Origin: Micromonospora sp. HNM0581
Lineage (GTDB): Bacteria > Actinomycetota > Actinomycetes > Mycobacteriales > Micromonosporaceae
Assembly (NCBI RefSeq): GCF_012726175.1
Contig: NZ_JAASAD010000006.1
Span: 124,001 to 188,000, forward strand
Direction: 5' to 3'
Length of the DNA: 64,000 nucleotides
The notes under the pieces are model-generated. The model made no database searches. It was not told the origin of the DNA and was given only the letters and a program-made list of their open reading frames with translations. The position numbers and the translations under genes were made by a program. Positions 17,681-25,580 of this stretch are shown piece by piece. Numbering within the stretch: the stretch's first letter is position 1; the number at the start of each line of letters is the position of its first letter.

Positions 17681-18805
17681 TCAGCGGCGGATGCCCGCCC
17701 AGTCGTGGTGCCGTCGCACCGTCGACAGGATGAAGTTCACCACCAACCGGGAGGTGTCGCAGACCTGGTAGTCGGCCGGGCAGGGTACACCGGCCACCGC
17801 CACCTGGTCGATCGCCACCCGGACGGCCTCGACGACCCCGTCGCGGTCGAGGCCGGTCATGATGATGCCCCCGGCGTCCAGCGCCTCCGGACGCTCCATG
17901 GACTCGCGCAGCGTCACCGCGGGGAAGTTGAGAATCGCGGCCTCCTCGCTGATCGTGCCGCTGTCGGACAGGACACACCGGGCCTGGGTCTGCAGGCGTA
18001 CGTAGTCGAAGAAGCCGAACGGCTCGTGGAAGGCGATGCCGTCGAGGTCTGTGCCGTCGTCGGTGAGCGACTCCAACCGCTTACGGGTACGTGGGTGGGT
18101 GGACACCAGCACGGGTAGGCCCCACTCGACGCGTACGAGCCGGAGACAGTCGAGCAGCCGGCGCAGCCGGGCCGGATCGTCGACGTTCTCCTCGCGGTGG
18201 GCGCTGACCACGAAGTAGCCCCCGGGTTCGAGCTCCAGCTGACGCAGGACGGTCGACGCCTCGATCTCGGGCCGGTAGTGGTCGAGCACCTCCCGCATCG
18301 GTGAGCCGGTGTGCAGGATCCTCCGGGGGTGCAGGCCCTCGGCGAGCAGGTTGCGCCGCGCATGCTCGCTGTAGACCAGGTTGAAGTCGGCGACGTGATC
18401 GACGAGGCGACGGTTGGTCTCCTCCGGCACGTTCAGGTCGAAACACCTGTTGCCCGCCTCCATGTGGTAGACCGGCACCCGCATCCGTCGAGCCATCACG
18501 GCCGCGATGGCGCTGTTGGTGTCGCCGAGCACGAGCAGCGCGTCCGGTCGTAGCTCACGGATCGTCTCCTCCACGCCGACGAGGACACCACCGAGCACCC
18601 GCCCGAGCGAGGACGTGTCCACCCGGAGGAAGCGGTCAGGTTCCCGGATCCGCATCTCCGCGAAGAAGACGTCCGACAGCGACCTGTCCCAGTTCTGTCC
18701 GGTGTGTACGAGCAGGTGGTCGACTGTCCGGTCCAACCGCTCCATGACGCGGGACAACCGGATGATCTCCGGTCGTGTGCCGACCACGGTCATGACTCTC
18801 GTCAT
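17681..18805 (-). CDS. Non-hydrolysing UDP-sugar 2-epimerase, CapG/WbjD/WbvD-like
   Basis: A 374-residue member of the WecB-type family. Motifs include VVGTRPEIIRL, HTGQNWDRSLSDVFF, GDTNSAIAA, HMEAGNRCFDLNVPEETNR, SAHREENV and SDSGTISEEAA. The HTGQN-to-VFF spacing and the 374-residue length match CapG/WbjD/FnlC, which epimerise C2 of UDP-6-deoxy-L-HexNAc, the last step towards UDP-L-FucNAc or UDP-L-QuiNAc. It is divergent from a CapE-like gene. It is the only 2-epimerase in the window and may serve both CapE copies. The ATG at 18805 follows GGGTGGGG. Confidence 0.88.
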   Translation of the reverse strand: MTRVMTVVGTRPEIIRLSRVMERLDRTVDHLLVHTGQNWDRSLSDVFFAEMRIREPDRFLRVDTSSLGRVLGGVLVGVEETIRELRPDALLVLGDTNSAIAAVMARRMRVPVYHMEAGNRCFDLNVPEETNRRLVDHVADFNLVYSEHARRNLLAEGLHPRRILHTGSPMREVLDHYRPEIEASTVLRQLELEPGGYFVVSAHREENVDDPARLRRLLDCLRLVRVEWGLPVLVSTHPRTRKRLESLTDDGTDLDGIAFHEPFGFFDYVRLQTQARCVLSDSGTISEEAAILNFPAVTLRESMERPEALDAGGIIMTGLDRDGVVEAVRVAIDQVAVAGVPCPADYQVCDTSRLVVNFILSTVRRHHDWAGIRR

Positions 18806-18922
18806 CGCCCCACCCTTCGCACGGCCGGCTCCGGAATGGCGCCGGCAACGGACCGGAGTTCAACGATCAGCGGCATCCACAAGTAACGCCCACAAAGGTA
18901 CGAAGAATTGTCACGTCGACGG

Positions 18923-18942
18923 TTCGACGACCCGTCGTCGAA
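18923..18942. promoter_or_regulatory. Inverted repeat between divergent capG-like and capE-like genes
   Basis: TTCGACGA (18923-18930), CCCG, TCGTCGAA (18935-18942). It lies near the middle of the 227-base divergent region, where an operator for both genes would be expected. No adjacent regulator gene is seen. Confidence 0.35.
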
Positions 18943-19032
18943 TTGCCGCTCCGTTGCCACCAGCGAGTTGTATCGTCCAATCCGATGCGAATAGTCAGCC
19001 CTACGGGGCTGCAGCAGAAAGACGGAGGAAAT

Positions 19033-20082
19033 GTGAACTCCTCACTTTCGGGCCGCCATTTTCTGATCACCGGCGGCACCGGCTCGTTCGGGCAGACGAT
19101 GGTCTCCCGACTGCTCGACGCCGGCGCTGCCGAGGTACGCGTCCTCAGCCGCGACGAGTCCAAGCAGGACGCCATGCGACACCGGCTGGGCGACGATCGG
19201 GTGCGCTACTACGTCGGCGACGTCCGGGACTCCGACAGCGTGCACAAGGCTGCCCGCGGCGTCGACTTCGTGTTCCATGCCGCCGCCCTCAAACAGGTCC
19301 CGTCCTGCGAGTTCTTCCCGTTGGAGGCGGTTCGAACCAACGTGCTCGGCAGTGCCAACGTGGTCGACGCCTGCGAGCGCAACGGCATCGAGACGCTGGT
19401 GCTGCTCAGCACCGACAAGGCCGTCTACCCGGTCAACGCCATGGGCATGACCAAGGCGCTGATGGAGAAGGTCGCCCAGGCACATGCCCGCAACAACCCC
19501 GGCGCTCGGACCCGGGTCTGCTGCGTCCGCTACGGCAACGTCATGTGTTCGAGGGGCTCGGTCATCCCACTGTTCGTCGAGCAGATCCGAAACGGTGTGG
19601 CGCCGACGGTGACCGAGCCGTCGATGACACGGTTCCTGATGTCTCTGGGCCAGTCCGTCGAACTGGTCGAGCACGCCTTCCGGCACGGTCAGCCCGGCGA
19701 CATCTTCATTCGCAAGGCCGACGCGTGCACCATCGCGGACCTCGCCACCGCGCTGTGCAACCTGTTCGGCGCACCGGCGAAGTTCGACGTCCTCGGCATC
19801 CGCCACGGCGAGAAGCTGTACGAGACCCTCGCCAGCCGGGAGGACCTGGCCCGGGCCGAGGACTTCGGCAACTTTCTGCGGGTGCCGGTGGACAGCCGCG
19901 ACCTGAACTACGCCCTCTACTTCGACGAGGGCGACACCCGCGACGAGCACCTCGCCGACTACCACTCGCACAACGCCCGACGGTTGGCCGTACCGGAGAT
20001 CATGTCGCTGCTGCTGACCCTGCCGGAGATCCGCACGCAGCTCGACGAGGTCGGGCGACCGACCGACGTCGACAGCGTGTGA
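19033..20082 (+). CDS. UDP-GlcNAc 4,6-dehydratase/5-epimerase, CapE/WbjB/FnlA-like (copy 1)
   Basis: A 349-residue short-chain dehydrogenase. GGTGSFG (14-20) binds NADP. The active site carries STDK (126-129) and Met137-x3-Lys141, the Met-for-Tyr feature known from CapE. It is predicted to dehydrate and 5-epimerise UDP-GlcNAc to UDP-2-acetamido-2,6-dideoxy-beta-L-arabino-4-hexulose. GTG 19033 follows GGAGG; the open frame upstream is not conserved. The next genes are a WbuB-like glycosyltransferase and an RmlD-like reductase. A second homologue lies at 40614-41651. The stop overlaps the next start (GTGA). Confidence 0.9.
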   Translation: MNSSLSGRHFLITGGTGSFGQTMVSRLLDAGAAEVRVLSRDESKQDAMRHRLGDDRVRYYVGDVRDSDSVHKAARGVDFVFHAAALKQVPSCEFFPLEAVRTNVLGSANVVDACERNGIETLVLLSTDKAVYPVNAMGMTKALMEKVAQAHARNNPGARTRVCCVRYGNVMCSRGSVIPLFVEQIRNGVAPTVTEPSMTRFLMSLGQSVELVEHAFRHGQPGDIFIRKADACTIADLATALCNLFGAPAKFDVLGIRHGEKLYETLASREDLARAEDFGNFLRVPVDSRDLNYALYFDEGDTRDEHLADYHSHNARRLAVPEIMSLLLTLPEIRTQLDEVGRPTDVDSV

Positions 20083-21380
20083 CCGGGTCCGAGATGGCCG
20101 ACCCGACGGCCACCCGTGTCGCGTTGATCAGCCAGTTCTTTCCACCGGAGCCGGTACCGATCCCCCTGGGACTCAGTCGTTCCCTCCGCGGGCTCGGTTT
20201 CGAGGTGGACGTGCTGACCGGGGTGCCGAACTACCCGACAGGCGTCGTGCACCCCGACTATCCGCGCCGACGGCGCATCGCCGACCGGGTGGACGGGCTG
20301 CGGGTGCTGCGTACCCCGCTGCACCCGAGCCACGACCGGTCCGCCGTCGGCCGTGCCGCGAACTACCTGACCTGGGCGGCGTCGTCGACGCTGCTGGGTA
20401 CGCCGCTGCTGCGCACCGCCGATGTGGCGCTCGTGTACTCGTCGCCGGCGACGGCGGCGGCCTCGGCTCTCGCTGCCCGGTTACGGTGGGGAACCCCGTA
20501 CCTGCTGATGGTCATGGACCTGTGGCCCGACTCGGTGTTCGCCACCGGGTTTCTCACCCGCGGTCTGACGCGTCGGGTCACCGAGGGGACCCTCAGCAGC
20601 TTCACCGCCCTGACGTACCGCTGGGCCGAGCACGTCACCGTCGCCTCTCCCGGTTCGCGGGACATCCTCATCGAACGTGGTGTCCCCGCGGACAAGGTGT
20701 CGGTCGTCTACAACTGGGCCGACGAGAAACTCATGCAGCCCACCGAGCCCGACCCGGACCTGCGAGCCCGGCTCGGGCTCTCACCCGACGACTTCGTGAT
20801 TCTCTACGGCGGCAACCACGGGCCGGCGCAGGATCTCCGGGTCGCGATCGAGGCGATGGGCCGGCTCCGCGACCTCACCGACGTCCATCTCGTCCTGGTC
20901 GGCGACGGAGTGAGCAAACCGGCCCTACGCGGCAGGGCCGAGGAACTCGGCCTCCACAGGGTCCACTTCGTCGCCCCCGTCGCAGCGGAGCGGATGGCAG
21001 CCGTGATGGCCGCCGCCGACATCCAGCTCGTCTGTCTCGCGGACGAGCCGCTGTTCCGGATCACCATGCCCAGCAAGGTGCAGACCATCCTGGCCTGCGG
21101 CCTGCCGATACTGGCCTGCGCGCCAGGCGATGCCGCCCGGGTGGTACGCGAGGCCGGCGCCGGTTTCACCACCGTGCCCGGTGACGCCGAGCAGCTGGCC
21201 CGAACCATCCGACTCGCCCGCGGGACCCCCCGTCCCCACCTGCGGAACCTGGGACGAGCCGGCCTCGACCACTACCGGCTGCACATGAGCGAGGCCACCA
21301 ACTCGCAGTTCCTCGCCGGACTGCTGACGGCTGCCGCCACCAACCGCGGCTGCTCCGACCGAAAGCGAGGGCGACGATGA
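20079..21380 (+). CDS. GT4 glycosyltransferase, WbuB-like
   Basis: A 433-residue GT-B fold enzyme. The N-terminal part starts ALISQFFPPEPVPIP and contains VLTGVPNYPTG, both typical of WbuB-type transferases that use L-FucNAc or L-QuiNAc donors. The donor domain has LYGGNHGPAQDL and the FRITMPSKVQTILACGLPIL segment. GTG 20079 overlaps the capE-like stop; ATG 20094 is an alternative. It sits between capE-like and rmlD-like genes with overlaps on both sides, so it likely uses the sugar that they make. Donor assignment is inferred. Confidence 0.87.
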   Translation: MTGSEMADPTATRVALISQFFPPEPVPIPLGLSRSLRGLGFEVDVLTGVPNYPTGVVHPDYPRRRRIADRVDGLRVLRTPLHPSHDRSAVGRAANYLTWAASSTLLGTPLLRTADVALVYSSPATAAASALAARLRWGTPYLLMVMDLWPDSVFATGFLTRGLTRRVTEGTLSSFTALTYRWAEHVTVASPGSRDILIERGVPADKVSVVYNWADEKLMQPTEPDPDLRARLGLSPDDFVILYGGNHGPAQDLRVAIEAMGRLRDLTDVHLVLVGDGVSKPALRGRAEELGLHRVHFVAPVAAERMAAVMAAADIQLVCLADEPLFRITMPSKVQTILACGLPILACAPGDAARVVREAGAGFTTVPGDAEQLARTIRLARGTPRPHLRNLGRAGLDHYRLHMSEATNSQFLAGLLTAAATNRGCSDRKRGRR

Positions 21381-22306
21381 GCCGACGCCTACTGGTCCTG
21401 GGCGCCACCGGCATGCTCGGACACACCCTCATGCAGGAACTGCTCGACTCCCCCGACATCGAGGTTCGCGGCGCCGCGCGCGGGACCGTCGGCCTTCCCC
21501 CGGCAGTCGCCGAGCGGGTAACCAGCGGGGTGGACATCCTCGCCGAGGGGCGGATCGGCCGGCTGCTCGACGACGTCCGCCCGGACGTCGTGGTCAATTG
21601 CGTGGGCGTGATCAAACAACGGCCCGAGGTCCAGAACGCCGTGCACACCGTCACGGTCAACGCGCTGTTCCCGCACCAGTTGGCGCAGGAGTGCACACGG
21701 CGCGACGCTCGGCTGGTGCACGTCAGCACGGACTGTGTCTTCTCCGGTGACCGGGGTGGCTACGTGGAGACCGACGTCCCCGACCCGCCGGACCTGTACG
21801 GGCGGTCGAAGCTGCTCGGTGAGGTCGACCGTGCACCGGCGCTGACGCTGCGCACGTCGATCGTCGGGCACGAGCTGAACGGCAATCGGTCCCTGATCGA
21901 CTGGTTCCTCTCCCAGAACTCCGTCGTGTCCGGCTACACCAAGGCGATCTACAGTGGCATCACGACTGTCGAGTTCGCCCGGCTACTGCGGTCGGTGGTG
22001 CTTCCGCAGGAGGATCTCACCGGTCTGTACCACGTCGCGGCGCTACCGATCTCGAAGTACGAGCTGCTGCGCCTGGTCGCGGAGACATACCGCTGGCCTG
22101 GTGACGTCGTGCCGCACGACACGTTCGTCTGTGACCGGTCACTGAACGCGGACGCGTTGGCGCAGAGGTGCAGCTACCGACCTCCGCCCTGGCAACAGAT
22201 GCTCACCGACCTGCGTGCCGCGCGGCAACGGTGGATCCCGCGACAGACGTGGACCGCGCACCGTGCGGCCCCTCACCGACGAGTGCAGTCGAACAGGACG
22301 GGGTGA
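21377..22306 (+). CDS. RmlD-like dTDP/UDP-4-keto-6-deoxy-L-sugar reductase (WbvR type)
   Basis: A 309-residue short-chain reductase. GATGMLG (9-15) binds the nucleotide; the catalytic set is STD (117-119) and Tyr141-x3-Lys145 (LYGRSKLLGE). It lacks the C-terminal cupin domain present in CapF/WbjC and in the second locus at 39418-40617. In Vibrio cholerae O37, an RmlD-type reductase beside a FnlA homologue gives UDP-L-RhaNAc, which a 2-epimerase turns into UDP-L-QuiNAc; that precedent is my basis for suggesting the same here. ATG 21377 overlaps the previous stop (ATGA). Confidence 0.85.
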   Translation: MSRRLLVLGATGMLGHTLMQELLDSPDIEVRGAARGTVGLPPAVAERVTSGVDILAEGRIGRLLDDVRPDVVVNCVGVIKQRPEVQNAVHTVTVNALFPHQLAQECTRRDARLVHVSTDCVFSGDRGGYVETDVPDPPDLYGRSKLLGEVDRAPALTLRTSIVGHELNGNRSLIDWFLSQNSVVSGYTKAIYSGITTVEFARLLRSVVLPQEDLTGLYHVAALPISKYELLRLVAETYRWPGDVVPHDTFVCDRSLNADALAQRCSYRPPPWQQMLTDLRAARQRWIPRQTWTAHRAAPHRRVQSNRTG

Positions 22307-22510
22307 ATGGCCCATCGTTGGCTTGCCGTGGCGGCCTACGTCATCCTCTCCACGACCTTCGTCGCCAGCCGGGCGTACGGTGCTTCCGGCGCAGCACGAC
22401 GACCGTCATGTTCCTCGTCTCGAGTCACGGGCCAGCGTCAGGACGTGAACATCGGGAGTGGCACGTCGCCAAGCAAGGTACGCCTCGCCTGCCCGCAACC
22501 GCGCCCGTAA
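22307..22510 (+). pseudogene. Possible remnant of a membrane protein gene
   Basis: An ATG immediately follows the rmlD-like stop (TGAATG) and is preceded by a G-rich stretch. The first 25 residues (AHRWLAVAAYVILSTTFVAS core) form a plausible membrane helix. From about 22406 the frame runs antisense to the end of the opposite-strand glycosyltransferase gene and loses any protein character. This suggests a gene cut off after about 33 codons by the junction with the lower-GC segment. It may also be a chance frame. Confidence 0.3.
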
Positions 22511-23608
22511 CCGCGCCTCCGACGACGTCCGGGCCAGCTGCCCGATGCGGGTGGCGAGTTCCCGCTCGGTGAGTGATCGGATCACCACACCCCCGCCAGC
22601 CTCGATGAGGTCGCTCCACGGGGTGCGGTCGGAGCAGATCACCGGGCAGGAGGCAGCGAGACTCTCCAGGATCACATGACCGAAGTTCTCCCCAAGGGTG
22701 GGCAGAAGAGACGCATCATAGCCATTAAAGGTAGGCCGAACCTGGTCAGGAGCCAACTCGCCACGGTAGCCGACCTCCACATTCGCCGGCATCGTGTTGA
22801 TCATGCTTTGGCAGCGCGCCCAGTACTGCCGATCCTCGATCGGACCGTAGATGTCGAGCGACACCGCCTCCGTGACCTGACGTACCGCCGTAAGCGCCAG
22901 TAGCAGGTTCTTCATCGGCGAGATGCGGCTGATGAAGACCAGCCGCAACCGGGTTTCCGGCGCGTCCCGGTCGGTGGCCCGCATCGGCATGCTCGGCAGG
23001 GAGGCGCCGTTGCTGCCGAGCAACACCTCGGCTGCCGGAAATGCGTCGAGGATGTGTTTCCGCTCCAGGTCGCTGCACGCTTGCCAACGCACCTGCAGAC
23101 GGCGCAGCATCGGCCGCCACACCCTGAGGAAGATCTTCTTCTTACCGCCTTTCAGGCGTAGGGCACCGGGCGACAACTCTCCCCTGGGTGCGATCAGCAC
23201 CTGTCGCGCAGACACCAGTCCGAGGGCGCTGGCCACGATCGGGAACACGGAGAAAGGCGACCACAAACTGTTGACATACAGAAGGTCGAAGGTGGTTTTC
23301 CGCAGCTTCCGACTCAGCGTCGACCAGGAACGCAAGCTCCGGGTCGAGAGGTAGAAGACGGTCGCCCGCTCGTTGCGTCGCACCCACCGGCTGGACAAGC
23401 CGGGGTAGGGCGTCACCGAACCGAGGTCCCGGTCACCGGTGACCAGTGTGAGTTCGACTCCGTCGGGCAGGGTGTCCACAATCGCGGCGAGCGACCGCAC
23501 CGGACCGCCGCCACGGTAGCCGGGCTCGAACACATCACAGGTCGCCAGGACGCGGTAGGGGTTCGGCTCCGGGGATCTCGCCGACGGCACACGGCCGGAA
23601 GGTCGCAC
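22406..23608 (-). CDS. GT4 family glycosyltransferase
   Basis: A 400-residue GT-B enzyme. Donor-domain signs are FISRISPMKNLLLAL, DIYGPIEDRQYW and LLPTLGENFGHVILESLAASCPVICSD, with a Glu-x7-Glu-like pattern. The N-terminal part has FEPGYRGGGPVRSLAAIV, common in transferases of exopolysaccharide clusters. The frame is open to 23737, but GTG 23608 is chosen because GTAGGAG lies just upstream. Its DNA is visibly less GC-rich than its neighbours (for example runs such as AAGATCTTCTTCTTACC), suggesting recent acquisition. It is on the opposite strand to the flanking glycan genes. Confidence 0.85.
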   Translation of the reverse strand: MRPSGRVPSARSPEPNPYRVLATCDVFEPGYRGGGPVRSLAAIVDTLPDGVELTLVTGDRDLGSVTPYPGLSSRWVRRNERATVFYLSTRSLRSWSTLSRKLRKTTFDLLYVNSLWSPFSVFPIVASALGLVSARQVLIAPRGELSPGALRLKGGKKKIFLRVWRPMLRRLQVRWQACSDLERKHILDAFPAAEVLLGSNGASLPSMPMRATDRDAPETRLRLVFISRISPMKNLLLALTAVRQVTEAVSLDIYGPIEDRQYWARCQSMINTMPANVEVGYRGELAPDQVRPTFNGYDASLLPTLGENFGHVILESLAASCPVICSDRTPWSDLIEAGGGVVIRSLTERELATRIGQLARTSSEARLRARLRAGEAYLAWRRATPDVHVLTLARDSRRGT

Positions 23609-24027
23609 GTTGGCTCCTACTCTTGCTTGATGTCGCAGCACGCCTGTCGATCGTCGGAACCGAGCCGTCCTGGACGACACGACCAGCCTCCGATAACCGC
23701 CCTGACACCACACCGACGACTCCGCAGCCGGAAACACCGCAGCCGGCGCCGCACGCCAGAGGGCGATCCGTGGCCGCGACGATCAGGTGACTTCGGGACT
23801 CCCGGACACTGGTCATTTCTACCGCAGCTCTTCTCCTCCCACGAACGACCCGCCCCGCGGGTCGACACGATTCTCGTTTCCGCGCGACGCAAGCCCATCG
23901 GCCAACCGAAAGAATCTGAAAGGTCGCGCCCCACCCGTAACACACGTCTACTGAAAATCGTTCACCCGACATACGGCCAGGGTGAGCACAGCCGGAATCG
24001 CCGGCTGGCGGAGGATGAGGCACCATA
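23609..24027. other. 419-base divergent intergenic region with hairpin and lower GC
   Basis: No convincing gene on either strand; frames present have no start site or coding look. It is less GC-rich than most of the window, especially 23870-24030. A hairpin, CGACCCGC-CCC-GCGGGTCG, lies at 23846-23864. It should hold promoters for the leftward glycosyltransferase and the rightward flippase. No clear -35/-10 pair was found. Confidence 0.5.
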
Positions 24028-25437
24028 TTGTTTCGGTTCCATTCCGTGAAGAACAGGCACGGCACCTCGTCGGACGACAGTGGGACCGGTCCGCACCTGC
24101 CCGCCCGGGACACACCGCCCACCGCACCGAAACTACGTGCGCAGACGCTCATGGCATCGGCTGCCCCGCTGGTCAGTGGCCTCCTGAACGCCGTGATGCT
24201 GGCGCTGAGCGCGCGTCGCGGCGAAACCGACGAGATCGCCGCGTACACGGTGATGACCGCAGCGCTGATCGTGGTCTCCATGCTTCTCGCGGGTGGCACC
24301 ACGCTGCTGTACACCGCCGGAAGCGAACAGGAACGCTCGGCAGTGCGTAGCCTCCGCGTCCTCATCGCCGCACCGGTGCTGCTGGTCGTTGCCGGCGGTG
24401 TCACCGCCTTCTACTCGGCGCAGGGGTATCTGCCGACTGCCCTCGCCGTATCGGCCATCTGGATGGTCGGCAACAATCTGTCCGAGCTGCAATTCGCCGA
24501 CCTGACCCGTCAACTGCGATTCGTCGCGATGTCCCTGGTGATCACCCTGAGCCGGGTGGCCGCATTGGCGATCCTGCTCGCCGGGGCACCGCTCACCGCG
24601 GCGCTGGCCATCGGATCACTGCTTCAGCTCGCGGCGTGCGAACTACTCGTGTGCCGTGGACACGCCGCACGCCCACCCTTCTGGCAGGGCCTCTCCTGGC
24701 GTTCCGGAGCGTCCGCGTTGGGCAGCAACCGGCAACTGCTCGGCTACAGCGCGGCGGAGGCTGCCGGCACCCGGGCCGGGAGTCTGGCCCTGTCCATGGT
24801 GGCCACGCCACAGATCGTCGGTAGCTACGGAGTCGTGATCGCCGTGTACCAGGCATTCACCTCCGTCCTCTACAGCGGGCTACGCGTGCCGATGGCCGTC
24901 CGGGTACGGCGTCGGCATCAACTGGCCACCGAGGACGCGGCACCGCGAGAAAGCGAAATTCTGATCATGGCCATCGCCGTGGCAGGGTCGTGCGCCGGAG
25001 TGTTCCTGGCCCCGTGGGTCACCGGCGATCTGCTCCGGCTACCGATCGCCGAAGCGGACGTCTGGCTGCAACTGCTCGCACTCGCCCTCCCGCTCCTCAC
25101 GCTTCGCTGGGCCGTCTGCCTCTACCTGATCAGTGACGGCAACTATCGTGCTGCCACCCGGCTCACCGTGTTTACCGCCGGCGTACTCGCGATCGGTCTG
25201 GCAGCTCAGCTGCCTGGTCTCGGCCCGGGTGGCGCCACCGCGGCGGTGCTCGGCGCCGAAGCGGCCGGTGTGCTGGCCATCGGTCTCGTCGCCGTCGTAC
25301 GGCGGGGCCGCGGCCGGTCACGGTCGGGCCGGAACGACCACCGGACGCGCGATGGCGCCGGTGCCACGCCACCAGCCCCGGTGGACCCGGCCACCAGTCA
25401 CACCGGCGACGGCAGCCCAGCGAAATCAGGACGGTGA
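24028..25437 (+). CDS. Polysaccharide flippase-like membrane protein (MOP superfamily), copy A
   Basis: A 469-residue protein with about 12 hydrophobic helices from residue 40 to 430 and a charged, hydrophilic tail (RRGRGRSRSGRNDHRTRD). The helix pattern and paired six-helix halves fit Wzx-like or MATE-like lipid-linked oligosaccharide flippases. It is the first of two such genes in the window. The start is taken as TTG 24028, since GGAGGATGAGG lies 8-18 bases upstream; GTG 24046 is the alternative. It is convergent with pgm. Confidence 0.75.
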   Translation: MFRFHSVKNRHGTSSDDSGTGPHLPARDTPPTAPKLRAQTLMASAAPLVSGLLNAVMLALSARRGETDEIAAYTVMTAALIVVSMLLAGGTTLLYTAGSEQERSAVRSLRVLIAAPVLLVVAGGVTAFYSAQGYLPTALAVSAIWMVGNNLSELQFADLTRQLRFVAMSLVITLSRVAALAILLAGAPLTAALAIGSLLQLAACELLVCRGHAARPPFWQGLSWRSGASALGSNRQLLGYSAAEAAGTRAGSLALSMVATPQIVGSYGVVIAVYQAFTSVLYSGLRVPMAVRVRRRHQLATEDAAPRESEILIMAIAVAGSCAGVFLAPWVTGDLLRLPIAEADVWLQLLALALPLLTLRWAVCLYLISDGNYRAATRLTVFTAGVLAIGLAAQLPGLGPGGATAAVLGAEAAGVLAIGLVAVVRRGRGRSRSGRNDHRTRDGAGATPPAPVDPATSHTGDGSPAKSGR

Positions 25438-25522
25438 CGTCCGCTGCAAGGCCGCACGCCCGACCGGGACGGTAGTCGCCGTGGAAGTGGATGGCCGGAT
25501 CATCAGGAACGGCGCGACCTCG

Positions 25523-25549
25523 GGTGCGGTTGCCATCAGCTACCGCACC
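25523..25549. terminator. Hairpin between convergent flippase and pgm genes
   Basis: GGTGCGGT (25523-25530) pairs with ACCGCACC (25542-25549) over an 11-base loop, in the 143-base gap between two convergent genes. It has no T tract; a role as terminator is inferred from position. Confidence 0.4.
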
Positions 25550-25580
25550 GACGCCGCGCCGTCCGCCTCGACCCCCGCCA

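Noticed and set aside
18507..20078. The 524-codon open frame before the WbuB-like gene, which would extend it to 957 residues
   Set aside because: This part overlaps the 2-epimerase and CapE-like genes in other frames and has no domain character; the true start is near 20079.
23846..23864. Hairpin as a terminator
   Set aside because: It lies in a divergent promoter region with no gene ending nearby, so a terminator role is unlikely; mentioned only as part of the region.
22406..24027. Possible mobile element because of lower GC
   Set aside because: No transposase, integrase, terminal inverted repeats or target duplication could be found; kept only as a possible acquired segment.
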